Below, one piece after another: positions 8,965 through 19,605 of a stretch of 64,000 nucleotides of DNA. The notes beneath the pieces were generated by a model. That model worked only from the letters and a program-made list of their open reading frames with translations. It did no database searches and was not told where the DNA came from. This stretch comes from Pholiota molesta (taxonomy: Eukaryota; Basidiomycota; Agaricomycetes; Agaricales; Strophariaceae). The DNA is taken from positions 1 through 64,000 of the forward strand of contig JACGCK010000030.1 in NCBI GenBank assembly GCA_014925825.1, written 5' to 3'. Within the stretch, counting starts at the first letter, position 1, and each line of letters starts with the position of its first letter. Both the position numbers and the translations under genes were made by a program.

Positions 8965-11154
8965 ATGACTGGCCCGAAATACCCCAAGGTTGTCGGTGCG
9001 TATACTATTCTCAAGGCGGTGGTAGAACTTCGGACTGAACTACGCTTTCTGGGGCAGGATACGAGCTAGTGGCTGAGATTGGTGGTGGTGGTTTTTCAAC
9101 GTGAGTCCTTGCTCTCAAACGAAACTTCACTTGCGAGATGGAGCAGCGGAGTCTGGGCAGTGTTGCGGTGACAGCCGAGGTGTTGTGGCAAGAGATTGGC
9201 AACGACCAGTGCACATTCGTGGAGCCACTGTCGACAACGACGACGACTGCCTATTCAAAGAGAATCAAGCAATGACGAGTCAGATTCTGATACCGGTTGC
9301 GTACTTGATTGCTGTCAATCATTTGCGGCAAAGTAGCATCCTGCCACTCTACCGGCGCTTAACGACCTATCCTTACCCGATCGGGATCACCAAACTTGAA
9401 CTAATCCATTCCAATTCGCAGTGTCTACCGCGCAGTCAACATCGAAGAACACCGCGTCGCCGCATGCAAGCTCATCAAGCTCACCGACGACACGACGGAG
9501 AAGGACCGCAAGAACGTCGACAAGGAAATGCGAGTGCATGCGGCGCTGAAGCACAAACATGTTCTCGAATTTCTCAACGCGGTCGTCGTCGAATTGAAGC
9601 ATCGAATGCTCTACGTACCAGGGATATACATGCTTCTTGAATTCGCGGGAGGAGGGGATCTTTTCGACAAGATTGCGGCGGATGTGGGTGTGCAAGAGGA
9701 CGTGGCACAGCTGTATTTCAATCAACTCGTGGCTGGAATGGTGAGCAGTATCGAATTTCTTTGGAAGCTTTATTTATGACATGTGCCAGTCATATATCCA
9801 TAGTCAAGGTGTATGCCACCGTGATCTGAAACCCGAAAATATTCTCCTCGACGCAGCTGGAACGCTTAAGATCTCGGACTTTGGCCTCTCAGCTGTATTC
9901 AGGTTGAAAGATTCGGGAAAGACGCGGATGTTGTCGGAGAAGTGCGGAAGTCTGCCCTACGTTGCACCTGAGGTACGCTGTCCTTTTATATTTCCTTACC
10001 TTTCTAACTTTTTTTGGTTTACGAAGTTGAACAGCGATGCCCCATATAACGCTGAGCCCATCGATGTATGGGGCGTTGGTGTCATTCTATATACCCTCCT
10101 TTGTGGAAGCAAGTCTTGGAATGACATTGCCTGTACTCGAAGCTGACATTTCTTATTTACATTTAGATACCCCTTGGGACGAGCCTACGGCCAGCAGTCC
10201 CGAATTCTGTCGCTATGTTAATGGTACTATCTTCGCAGAGCGACCGTGGAGCCGGATCCCCAGCGAACCTTTATGTATGTGCCCTTTATACTTAGTGATG
10301 GCGTTCTTCTTCTAACAGGATCCTTTGAGCCTTAATCAAAGGCATGTTAACCCTTGACCCTGCAAAACGACTGACGCTGGACGACGTCGCCGCGCATCCA
10401 TGGTGCATGAGGTAATGTGTTCAAATTGAAATTTTTTCTTTCGACGATCCTGATAGCAATTGCTTCCAGACAGAGTCAATTGGCATCAGAAGGGCTTGTG
10501 GAACTTGCTAATCGGCTGACGCAGTCGATACATGATAACGGGGAGATGAATTATTCCGCACCGCCGACGCTGAACGGACCTGGGTCCGTTGTCTTTCTGT
10601 TCGTCAGTCTGAAGAATCAGCATCTAATGGTTCGGACCTTCATTCACAGCGAGATGGATACCGACGAAGATACCGTCATGCAATCCGCAACAAGTCATCA
10701 ATCCCAGTTCACGCAATCCCTCATGCTCTTCGTACGTTCCTCGCTGATCGCCTTTCTTTCACCCAACATCACTCACCGAGCACCCTCCTAGTCCCAAACC
10801 CAGTCAGGCTCGCGCTACACCCCACATCTAACCCGATTCTACGCCGCCCTCGGCCCCACCCTCATCATCGGCCTCATCCACGAGTCCCTCGAGGCGCTCG
10901 GCGTCAAATGCAAGCCCGCGCCCCCGATCGCAGACGGCCCCAGCGGCGAGCGCCACCGGCTCCGCATCGGGGGTTGGGATAAGAGACGCCAGATGTTCAA
11001 AGGCTGGGTCGACGTCGAGCGGTTCGCGTACCGCGGCGCGGAGGGCAGCTTTTGCGTTATGCGTAGGGATGAAGGTAATCCGATTTCGTGGAGGCAGCTC
11101 TGGCGTGCGTTGATCGAGTCGGAGCTCGTGGAGCCGCATGTGTTGAGGAAGTAA
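8965..11154 (+). CDS. CHK1: DNA-damage checkpoint serine/threonine kinase CHK1
   Basis: Effector kinase that is activated by the ATR/Rad3 kinase and blocks mitotic entry after DNA damage. Nine exons: 8965-8995, 9058-9100, 9422-9740, 9790-9972, 10027-10108, 10167-10274, 10330-10411, 10470-10731 and 10792-11154. They sum to 490 codons plus stop, close to the 476 residues of human CHK1. The kinase domain shows the glycine loop [10 protein letters not shown], the lysine in [13 protein letters not shown] near residue 141, DFGLSAVF near 161 and GNTPWDEP. Behind it is an SQ/TQ-rich stretch suited to ATR phosphorylation, then the conserved C-terminal KA1-like regulatory part. Intron 5 (10109-10166) has a GC donor, fixed by the GNTPW motif. 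Intron 2 is long (321 bp). Confidence 0.95.
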
Positions 11155-11754
11155 GGTGGAGTTGGATTTGATGATTGATGATTTGAGAGTAGAGGAGTGG
11201 TGGGATCTCTGGTTTGATCTTTTTTGTTGATTTCTCGAGGATTTCTCTTTTCTTTTAGAGTGCGCCGTGGGGCCATTCTTGTATATAGGTTGTTGTAAAT
11301 AGCCCCAGCATCTACTCGGCATTTGTATTATAGAATCATGTATATACATACATTACTTTAAACTTTTAAGTGGGTTTAGCAATTTATTTTCGAGGATGCC
11401 ATCGTAACCTCGTGGATTAGACAGGATAAATAAACTAAGGGAAATTTGATTCACATCATATGACAGTGGTATACATACGTCCAAAAGGTGACAATTGAAT
11501 GAAGGAAGAATGAAGAGTTTTAGGGATACTAGTAAGCGGCGGTTAACCAGGGATATGTAAGTCAAATGCGATCATTGTGCGATTGCGACATTCAGTGGAA
11601 AATGGTTGGACCTCGCAATTCATCTTGGAGTGAAGCTAGGACTGACATCAAAAGCAATGTGAGAATGGGATCGACACAATCACATCTGGAGAAATATAAC
11701 ATACAATTTACCGTCGAAGTTCGAGGTTCTCTGGCGATGGAGTCAACGACGAAG
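11155..11754. other. Intergenic; right part belongs to F-box duplication unit
   Basis: No gene seen. From about 11555 to 11754 the sequence is clearly similar to 15860-16059, the stretch behind the third F-box gene. It therefore marks the outer edge of a duplicated unit. CHK1 and F-box gene 1 converge here. Confidence 0.6.
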
Positions 11755-13380
11755 CTATGCTTCCGAAGGGTGGAGAGATTCATCGAGGATGTCTGTGAGA
11801 CCGTTGCGCCAGCTTTCATTAATAATCGTTAAGTTGAAGCCATCTCTGACGGCGCGTTGAAGCTTCTGGGCAATGTCCAGTTCAATCAATCCGTATTTGT
11901 GTCCCCACAAATGAACGTATAGAGACTGTAAAGGTCTGATATGTTGGTGAGTCTCGGACCCTTCGATGTATCCAGTCGGCGTAAGAACAGTGGAACCATT
12001 AGAATGCGCCCTTATCACATCAAGAACATGACCGTAGGGCACCGCTATATGTTTGATGCGCAAAGTCCTCAGATTCGGGAGGAAGGCGAATTGGCCCGTC
12101 GTTGTTTCTTGAGTGTGGGCCGTTGTTGAGAGCAACGTGAGCAGGGGATTGACGGAATTGCCGTTGCTGTCATTGGTATTACCCCTACATCTGAATTCCA
12201 GAGTTTCTATTGATGGGATTTCTGCGAGAAAGGGGATCGCATGCAGCTCGAAGTCCATCTTTCTGTGAGAAAGGTCTATTTCAAGAGTTTTCAGCGAGCA
12301 ATGTGAGCGTTGGAGAAGAGATTTTATGGATTCTAAATTGTACGAGCCAGCATTGGAATCAATGACGAGGTGTTCTAACGCAGGGAACTCCATCAATGAG
12401 AGAACAGCGGAGGTTGCTGGATTCCAATATCGTGCATGAAGAAAGGTGAGGTGGTTATGTTGAATGATAGTGTCCCGTGTGATATGCGCGGCAGGGTCAA
12501 GATATCGCTTCAGAAGATGGAAAGTACAATGTGTCAGAAATGGTGCTTTCGAGAAAAGGTCGTAACACATATCCATTGATGCGATGCTAGCTTCAATGTT
12601 CGTAATTTTTTTCCAGTCCATATTCAGAAGCATATTAGTCCGGAGGCAATCCATTACAAGAGTTCTCAGGTTGGGGATCATTCCTAGATCTATTTCCGAT
12701 TTGGTCATGCAGTTCACCTTGATCTTTAAAGTGTTTAACATAAAAGCGTGAGCGAGGTTGGTGGGAAGGTAGCGAAAGAAATCCCATGAGTGCGATGGGA
12801 AGGAGATGAACTCGAAGTGGAACCATCTGTGAGTATATTGGGCGAATAAGTCCATGACCTTCTGTACAGCGCCTTGGATTGAATTCAAGGGGTCTCCAGT
12901 CATCTCGCAGATCCTGATATAAAGCGGAAGTTCTCCTGACCGATGCAGCCATTCCTCTAGAATATCAACATTGGCTTTTCTGAGATCATACACATCGACA
13001 GTGATGGAAGTCCAGAGTAGAGGAGTAGACCATGTGATAGCGCGCCAGGATGTACACACAGCGCCGAGCACGAAGGGCGTTGTTTGAGCAACTTTAAGGC
13101 CTTGTGCACCACGGTGGGTACCGTACGGTCCGTAATTCTCGGCCACGGTTTCAGGTAGAAAGTTCGCGAATATCTTGGAGACGAGCTCCGAAGGAAGTTT
13201 CGACGTCAAAGGATCATGGACAGGGTTCATGCGGCCATAAATTAATGTGCGTTTTGATTTCAAAGCAGTAACGACACTTTCAGCCTTGAATATCTCTTGA
13301 TTGATAGCGGCGAGGTCTTCGCAAGGACCACATGGTTGACCTTTCGCCAGGTTCGGACAGGGGAAAACGTGCTCTGTCAT
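11755..13380 (-). CDS. F-box domain protein, tandem copy 1
   Basis: Intronless gene of 541 codons. A cysteine-containing N-terminus (CPNLAKGQPCGPC) precedes a short helix and an F-box-like motif around residues 60-75 (TSKLPSELVSKIF). The rest is a leucine-rich region as in the large agaricomycete F-box families, whose members are presumed substrate adaptors of SCF ubiquitin ligases. It is closest to copy 3 (16060-17640), with the same length class and the same C-terminus. The ATG is shared by all three copies in aligned position. Target unknown. Confidence 0.85.
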   Translation of the reverse strand: MTEHVFPCPNLAKGQPCGPCEDLAAINQEIFKAESVVTALKSKRTLIYGRMNPVHDPLTSKLPSELVSKIFANFLPETVAENYGPYGTHRGAQGLKVAQTTPFVLGAVCTSWRAITWSTPLLWTSITVDVYDLRKANVDILEEWLHRSGELPLYIRICEMTGDPLNSIQGAVQKVMDLFAQYTHRWFHFEFISFPSHSWDFFRYLPTNLAHAFMLNTLKIKVNCMTKSEIDLGMIPNLRTLVMDCLRTNMLLNMDWKKITNIEASIASMDMCYDLFSKAPFLTHCTFHLLKRYLDPAAHITRDTIIQHNHLTFLHARYWNPATSAVLSLMEFPALEHLVIDSNAGSYNLESIKSLLQRSHCSLKTLEIDLSHRKMDFELHAIPFLAEIPSIETLEFRCRGNTNDSNGNSVNPLLTLLSTTAHTQETTTGQFAFLPNLRTLRIKHIAVPYGHVLDVIRAHSNGSTVLTPTGYIEGSETHQHIRPLQSLYVHLWGHKYGLIELDIAQKLQRAVRDGFNLTIINESWRNGLTDILDESLHPSEA

Positions 13381-13639
13381 CTCTGTAAGTCGTCGAGAAA
13401 CTGCAATAGGTAAACTTTATTAGGAGCGTTAAAAAGCACTGATAGGTAGAACTGCGTCACCTTGGGGTGCACTAACTCTCCGAAAACACTAATCCGGACC
13501 TCTATGCCCCGAGGAATTCCTGGAGCCAAAAGCTGAGCGTTGGATATGAATTGGTGATCGTCGACAAAGCGTTCGCTGCAAGTTCGCTGCGACAACGCGC
13601 TTGTGGGACTGGATTCGGCTGAGTTACAATCAACACGGG

Positions 13640-13815
13640 AAGCCGGCCCCCGGCGCCCTTATCCAACGCCAAACGCACCCATTGCAACGTCCCGCAACAG
13701 TCGTTTCCCAAAATTCACTTCATCAAAGGACCGCCGATCCCAAGCGGCCCCACCAGAGGTCTTCAACAACGACATAATCATGCTGCACCAGCAGATTCTG
13801 TGGATCCTCCGAGAA
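13640..13815 (+). pseudogene. Relic of the divergent partner gene (5'-deleted)
   Basis: This stretch is similar to the first exon of the gene at 17972 (shared features: PNAP, a phenylalanine/proline stretch, PEVF.N, MLHQQ) but lacks its leader, start codon and beginning. The upstream sequence jumps from a promoter motif directly into mid-exon, implying a deletion of roughly 130 bp. No downstream exons follow, so it is a dead fragment left by duplication of the F-box/partner unit. Confidence 0.7.
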
Positions 13816-14269
13816 TCTTCGATGGCAAGCTCGAGTACGGCTTAGCGATTCAGACGCGTTATCATTTTTATTCATCTTCTTAGCTACGATTACTTGGTAG
13901 CCTTCCATGGGTCGAATCGATAATATAATTACGACAAGTATGTCTCTACGCTGGCATGTTCGACGTTGACTGAATTAGCGTAAACGGTAAAACATATAGA
14001 CAAACACGTCATCAGAAAGGCATAAAGACAAGACCGGGTGCTACATAAGTACTGGCTAAGTACAAGCGAGTTTTGTATCTCGAGCTGATAGAGAATTTTC
14101 TATGATAATAAAGCAGAACACTATGCGACAACGGGCGACAACGAAGGTATGTTTTAGAGGAATGAAGAATTTTTATGGAACCAGAGACCAGCGATGAACC
14201 GATGCCGAATGCGGTGGCAACGTGTAATGCGACCTCGAGACATCCAGTTCGAAGGTCATAGACGGAAGG
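13816..14269. other. Intergenic between F-box copies 1 and 2
   Basis: No coding sequence or recognisable repeat seen. Unlike copies 1 and 3, the sequence behind copy 2 does not resemble the other F-box 3' flanks. Confidence 0.4.
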
Positions 14270-15511
14270 TCAAATGGTCTGGCGGAGCCTTTTTCGGGTT
14301 GCGCGCAGGTCGTCGATGGAATAACAAGTGGGAATGGGATAGTCTTTGGAAAGCTTGGAGCTGCATCTAAGCTCCAAGTTCTCTAGCGATGGAATGTCGG
14401 CCAAAGGAGAGAATAGTTGAAGGTTATCCTCCGGCGTACAGTGTTCGATATTCACGTCGAGGAATTTGAGGGAGCAGTTAGAGCATTGGAGAAAGTCTGC
14501 GATGGTTACGACGTCGACAGGCTCGCGATCCGAATCGACGGTGAGGTGTTGCAAAGCGGGGAACTGCAGGAGATGGAGAGAAGTATCTGTTTCGGTATTC
14601 CATTTTTTTATATGGAGGAAGAGAAGATGGTCATGTTGATGAATTGTTTTCTGAATCCCTGCTGTACTAGTATCACCATAGAAAATCACAGGGTTTAAAA
14701 TGCTGAAAGTGCAATGTTTGAGATAGGGTGCATTCGAGAATACCCACGAACACATAGTGATTGATGAGAAAATGGCTTCCAGGTTCGTGAGTTTTTGCCA
14801 GTTGACACCCGAAAGATAGTGCATGGACGGCCTAGCCATGTATAGATTCCTTAGGTTGGGAATCATCCCTAAATTTATTTTCGAGGTACCGCCGAACCCG
14901 ATCTTCAGAGTGTTTAGAGTATGAGCGCGGGCGAAAGTAGAGTTTAGGTAATGAACATATTTCGGCATCATATTATATTCGAAGTAGAACCACTTGTGGG
15001 ACTGAAGTGTGAATAAGTTCATAACCTCCCACAGAAGTTCACTGTCTTTTAAATTCATGAAAGCCGCCTCGTAGATTTTGATGTAAAGGGGGAGTTCTCC
15101 AGATCGGCCCAGCCAGTCGCACAAAATGTCGCAACGGGCTCTGTTGATGTAATTCAAGCAGAGTGAAATGGATGTCCAGAGTTGGGGAGTCGACCAGGCA
15201 ATAGCACGCCAGGCTGAGCATACAGCACCAAGCGAGAGGGGATTTGTGATGGAATGATGTCCAGGACGCTTGACAGATACACCATAGGCAGCGTCCACGT
15301 CGATGGGCAGAAAATTTGTGAATATCTTGGCTACGATCTCAGCGGGCAGTTTTGATGTTAAAGGATCGTGTGCGCGATTCATGCGCCCATAGATTACGGT
15401 ACGCTTTGCATTTGGAGTGGCAATCTCTTGATCGATAGCGGCAAGCTCTTCACATGGAGTACATGTCTGTCCTTTCGCCAGGATCGGGCAGAGGAAATTG
15501 TGACCAGTCAT
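14270..15511 (-). CDS. F-box domain protein, tandem copy 2 (C-terminally short)
   Basis: Intronless, 413 codons. The start, the cysteine motif (CPILAKGQTCTPC) and the F-box-like motif (TSKLPAEIVAKIF) align with copies 1 and 3. It lacks about 12 residues of the helix before the F-box and is clearly more divergent. The protein stops shortly after the position where copies 1 and 3 read ETLEFRCRG (here ENLELRCSS), so some 110 residues are missing at the C-terminus. It may be a working shortened paralogue or a decaying one. Confidence 0.78.
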   Translation of the reverse strand: MTGHNFLCPILAKGQTCTPCEELAAIDQEIATPNAKRTVIYGRMNRAHDPLTSKLPAEIVAKIFTNFLPIDVDAAYGVSVKRPGHHSITNPLSLGAVCSAWRAIAWSTPQLWTSISLCLNYINRARCDILCDWLGRSGELPLYIKIYEAAFMNLKDSELLWEVMNLFTLQSHKWFYFEYNMMPKYVHYLNSTFARAHTLNTLKIGFGGTSKINLGMIPNLRNLYMARPSMHYLSGVNWQKLTNLEAIFSSITMCSWVFSNAPYLKHCTFSILNPVIFYGDTSTAGIQKTIHQHDHLLFLHIKKWNTETDTSLHLLQFPALQHLTVDSDREPVDVVTIADFLQCSNCSLKFLDVNIEHCTPEDNLQLFSPLADIPSLENLELRCSSKLSKDYPIPTCYSIDDLRATRKRLRQTI

Positions 15512-16059
15512 CGATATCTGAGCCCAATCTGAGCCGTCGAGGAACTAAGATGCGCAAATTTTGAAAAGGAGAGAAGCTTTAATTTAATAGACGAAACGAC
15601 GTTACCTTGGAATGAGACGGGCCTCAAAAATTCGGGCCTACGATCTGAGAGCTGGACGATAGGATACGACAGAATTGGTAGCTTTGTTAGTTCAAGTTGT
15701 GGGAAAGCGCTCGGCGCTGATTTGCGCTGAGTTCTGCTGAGCTACAAATTTACCCAGCACGTGAAACGGTAATTCAAGCGCCCGCAGCCATCTTTCGACA
15801 CCACCATCTCAACGTCTAACGTTGATATTTCTTCGTAATATACAAATCAGCCCTTGGGAAATGCAATGGAAGTGCAAGTCAGATGCGATACTCAGTGGGA
15901 AATAATTGGCCTCCGCAATTTATCTTGAAGTGCAGCTAGGACTGACGTCGTCAAAAGCGATGTGAGAAGGGGATCGACGCAATCATGTCTAGAGAAAAAT
16001 AACATACGATTTCACGTCAGGAAGTTCGAGGTTCTCTAGTGATGGAATCATCAACAAAG
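15512..16059. other. F-box copy 2 upstream region with partner-gene leader remnant
   Basis: It carries the same bidirectional promoter layout as copy 3, including CACGTG (15758-15763) and a plus-strand leader that is similar to the partner gene's leader right up to its ATG (about 15780-15855). Directly after that ATG the sequence switches to the 3' flank of F-box copy 3. The partner coding sequence is absent. Confidence 0.65.
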
Positions 16060-17640
16060 CTACGCTTCAGGAGGGTGGAGAGATTTATGGAGGATGTCTG
16101 TTAGACCGGCATTTTGGTTGCCCCAGTCGTCAAAGGCAATTGTGATGTTGAAGCCATCTTTGACAGCGCGTTGAAGCTTCTGGGCAATGTCCAGCTCAAT
16201 TAATCTGTATTTGTGTGCCCACACCAGAATATGAAGAGATTGTAAAGGTCTAATACACTGGCGAGTTTCGGACCCCTCAATGCTTCGAGTAGGCGTAAGG
16301 ACAGTGGAATCAGCAGTATGCGCCCTGACCACGTCAAGAAGTTGATCGTAAGACAGAGCCATGTTTTCAATGTGCAAAGTCCTCAGATTCGGAAGCAAGA
16401 TGAATTGGCCTGTCGCTGTTCCTTGAATGTGAGCCGTTGTTGAGAGCAATTTAAGCAGGGGATCGACGGAATTGCCAATAGGTGCATACCGGCATCTAAA
16501 TATCAAAATTTCGAGCGACAGAATCTCTGCCAGAAAAGGGATTAGGTGCAACTCCAACTCTATCTGCTTGGGAGACAGGTCTACTTCAAGAGTCTTTAGC
16601 GAACAATGAGAGCGTCGGAGGAGAGATATTATGTTTTCCAAATCGGCCCTAGAATCGACGACAAGGTGTTGTAATGCAGGGAACTTCATCAACGAAAGAA
16701 CAATGGCTGTTCGGGTCCTCCAATTTTTTATACGAAGAAAGATAAGGTGGTCATGCTGAAGAACTGCGTTCCATGTGGTATTTAGGTCGTCGCTACTCGG
16801 ATAGAGATCCAAAGTACAATGTGTAAGAGATGATGACTTTGAGAAAAGATCGTAACACATATCAATTGATGGGATGGAAGCTTCAACGTGGGTGAGTCTT
16901 TCCCAGTCCAGATTCAAAAGCATGTCAATTTGGAGGTAGTCCATTGCTAAGTTTCTCAGGTTGGGGATCATTCCTAGATCTATTCCATTGGTAATGCCAA
17001 TAACCTTGACCTTTAGCGTGTTTAACATGACAGCGCAACCAAGGTCGGGGGGAAGATAGCCAAGGAAATTATCTGGGGTTGACACGAACTCCAAGTAGAA
17101 CCATCTGTGAGCGTATCGGGCGAATAAATCCATGACCTTCTCTACAGCACCGCGAATTGAAAACATGGAGTATCGGCTCTTCCCGCAGATGCAGATATAT
17201 AGTGGAAGTCCTCCTGATCGATGCAGCCATCCCTCTAGAATATCGACATTGGCATTTTCAAGATCATACAATTCGACCGTGACGGAAGTCCAGAGCAGAG
17301 GAGTGGACCAGGCGATGGCGCGCCATGTCGTACACACAGCGCCAAGCACGAGGGGTGTTGTTCGAGCGACTAGTGCATTGCCGTATGGTCCATATTTTGG
17401 GGCCACAATATCAGGTAGAAAATTCATGAATATCTTGGAGGCGAGCTCCACAGGAAGTTTCGAGGTCAAAGGATCGTGTATATGATTCATGCGGTTATAA
17501 ATTGATTTACGTTTTATGTTCAAAGCAGTAAGGACACTTTCCGCCTTGAGTATCTCTTGATTGATAGCGGGGAGGTCTTCGCAAGGACCACATGGTTGAC
17601 CTATCGCCATGTACGGACAGGGGAAAACGTGTTCTGTCAT
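16060..17640 (-). CDS. F-box domain protein, tandem copy 3
   Basis: Intronless, 526 codons, with an F-box-like motif (TSKLPVELASKIF) near residue 60 and a leucine-rich remainder. It is the nearest relative of copy 1 along the whole length, and their 3' flanks are similar too. The gene is head to head with the intact partner at 17972, sharing a 331 bp promoter. SCF adaptor role inferred from family; target unknown. Confidence 0.85.
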   Translation of the reverse strand: MTEHVFPCPYMAIGQPCGPCEDLPAINQEILKAESVLTALNIKRKSIYNRMNHIHDPLTSKLPVELASKIFMNFLPDIVAPKYGPYGNALVARTTPLVLGAVCTTWRAIAWSTPLLWTSVTVELYDLENANVDILEGWLHRSGGLPLYICICGKSRYSMFSIRGAVEKVMDLFARYAHRWFYLEFVSTPDNFLGYLPPDLGCAVMLNTLKVKVIGITNGIDLGMIPNLRNLAMDYLQIDMLLNLDWERLTHVEASIPSIDMCYDLFSKSSSLTHCTLDLYPSSDDLNTTWNAVLQHDHLIFLRIKNWRTRTAIVLSLMKFPALQHLVVDSRADLENIISLLRRSHCSLKTLEVDLSPKQIELELHLIPFLAEILSLEILIFRCRYAPIGNSVDPLLKLLSTTAHIQGTATGQFILLPNLRTLHIENMALSYDQLLDVVRAHTADSTVLTPTRSIEGSETRQCIRPLQSLHILVWAHKYRLIELDIAQKLQRAVKDGFNITIAFDDWGNQNAGLTDILHKSLHPPEA

Positions 17641-17971
17641 CTCTGTAAGTCGTCGATTGGTCGTCGAGAAACTGTAACAGGTAAACTTATCAGGAGCGAT
17701 GAGTTCTGATAGGTAGAACTGCTTTACCTGGGGGTGAACTAACGACCTCTATGCCCTGAGGAAGTCCTGAAGAGAAAATCTGAGCGCTGAGTATTGGATA
17801 TGAATTGGTGATCTTCGAGAAAGCATTCGTTGCGACAACGCCTTTGTGGGACTGGGGGCTGAGTTACAAATTCTATCAACACGTGAAGTCAGCCATCTTC
17901 TAACTCTACACCACCATCTTAGCGTCTAACTCTGCTTATTTCTTTCTTATATTCAAGTCAGCCCTCGGATC
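17641..17971. promoter_or_regulatory. Bidirectional promoter between F-box copy 3 and partner gene
   Basis: 331 bp separate the two start codons. A CACGTG palindrome at 17880-17885 is kept upstream of copy 2 and altered to CACGGG (13634-13639) upstream of copy 1, where the partner is also destroyed. CACGTG is a typical bHLH site. Its role here is inferred. Confidence 0.45.
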
Positions 17972-18628
17972 ATGTTCCCTGCTCCTCCAAACTTCTCAAC
18001 GGCCGTGCACCCCCTGCCACCGTTCTCTTTTGGATCCTCAGCGCCCTTCCCAAACGCGCCCAACGTCCCACAACAGTCATTTCTTCCCCAGGATCCGCTG
18101 CATCAGAGAACCGCCGATCCCAACTCACCAGAGGTCTTCAAGAACAACGTCACCATGCTCCACCAGCAGGTTTCGGGGTGCAAGCGTTTGCGCGAAGGGT
18201 TTTATCATCAATGTATGTCGCTTCTTGCTTCGTTAATTGCTTTCGTGCGAGCCCAACAACTTGATTCGTAGACAAAACGCGTACCAGACGGGTAATTCAC
18301 CCGCACACACCGAAGGTACGCTGTCGCTATACCGCTTACGTTTCCAATCTCACCTGCGTATGTCACAGCGGACATCGCGACGCTCAAGCAGATGCTCGCT
18401 CTTGTCCTCGACGCCATGCGGCAATCCGGTGTCGGTGCTCTACCCGTGCTGCCGACTGTTGGAGGCATCCCCGCGGCTGTTCCGACTGAGGCGCAGCTCC
18501 TTGCCAGCACGACGCAGAACCTCCGCGCGCTATATGAAAAGCTCCAGAGGAGCCAGGAAAGCGCGGCTGTCTCTGCGAACCTGTTATTAATGGATCACCC
18601 GTCGGCTCGAACAGGAGCTCAGAAGTAG
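17972..18628 (+). CDS. Hypothetical small protein, divergent partner of F-box copy 3
   Basis: The first exon encodes a proline/phenylalanine-rich segment (FSTAVHPLPPFSFGSS) leading to PEVFKNNVTMLHQQ. The last exon (about 18353-18628) encodes an alanine/leucine-rich, probably helical part ending MDHPSARTGAQK. One or two introns lie between (donor near 18180 or 18212; acceptor near 18271 and 18353). I could not settle a phase-consistent splice pattern. Family not recognised. A fragment of the same gene lies next to F-box copy 1 and only its leader next to copy 2. Confidence 0.55.
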
Positions 18629-19605
18629 CTGAAGGAGGATGAAAGGGCCCTGATAAGGTACGACTTCCGCCAGATGTCAGCAAAAGGGGGATATAATACT
18701 GATTTCAGCAGTTTCTTGCCTCAACTCTTTTCGGAGATTAGGCACCATCCATAGTCTTGGCGAATTCCTGCAGCCATACGCGTTCGACATGCGAGCTACT
18801 CGCGTATACGGTTTTCCTCCTGAGCCTGTGATGCCCGTGGTGGGGGTAATCATAATCAGGCCATTGATGAAAATCATCTCTCCGATGGCGAGTCGCGGCG
18901 AAGCCAATCAATTGCCTGTATGAAGTGTCGAGAGGCTTTATACATCCAGGCACGAAACGAGGGCAGCGCGTCACCATTGTAGACACTACCTTTTAGTCGA
19001 AGATCACCAGTTGCAAATGTTAATCAATCGAAGCCGATATTCGCAATGGTATGTACAAGCTTTGAGAAGGATGCCACCTCCGTTCGAACGCACTTAGCGG
19101 TCGCCAATAACTGTGCCATCGGTGGTTGTAATTTGCACGCCTTTCGAAAAGTCCGTACTTATGCTATATTTGATATCCTCGTCAACTTCGCGCACTCACA
19201 CGCCCCGTAGATCCCCGCCGCCCCCGCATGGGATGAACTTACAATCTCGGGTGGCAGGCCCGTACACTAGGTATACCTTGCACACGCACATATGTATGTA
19301 CGTACTCCTTATCAATTCTGCAACTAGGATGATACGTGAACATCGCAAAAATTTCACCCCCGTCGCCTTGTGAGACCTTGCCCGTCGTGATCACCCTAAG
19401 CGAAGACTGGATGGTATCTCTTTTCTGATCCCAGGTTTCAACTTCTCAGCGCCATGAACATTATCAAACCACAAGTGAGTAATCGCATATTGTTCTTCGA
19501 AAGAAAGCGCCTGTGATATCAAGCTGGGTCCCAATATCCTGCATAAAAGGGCGTAGGTCTCTGTTGGAAGGGCGCTGAAACTTGACTTGCCCAGATACGC
19601 TCGAA
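18629..19605. other. Intergenic, no gene seen
   Basis: Only short unsupported reading frames; no repeat, tRNA or conserved domain recognised. Confidence 0.4.

Noticed and set aside
10828..11349. 173-codon minus-strand frame
   Set aside because: Antisense to the last CHK1 exon.
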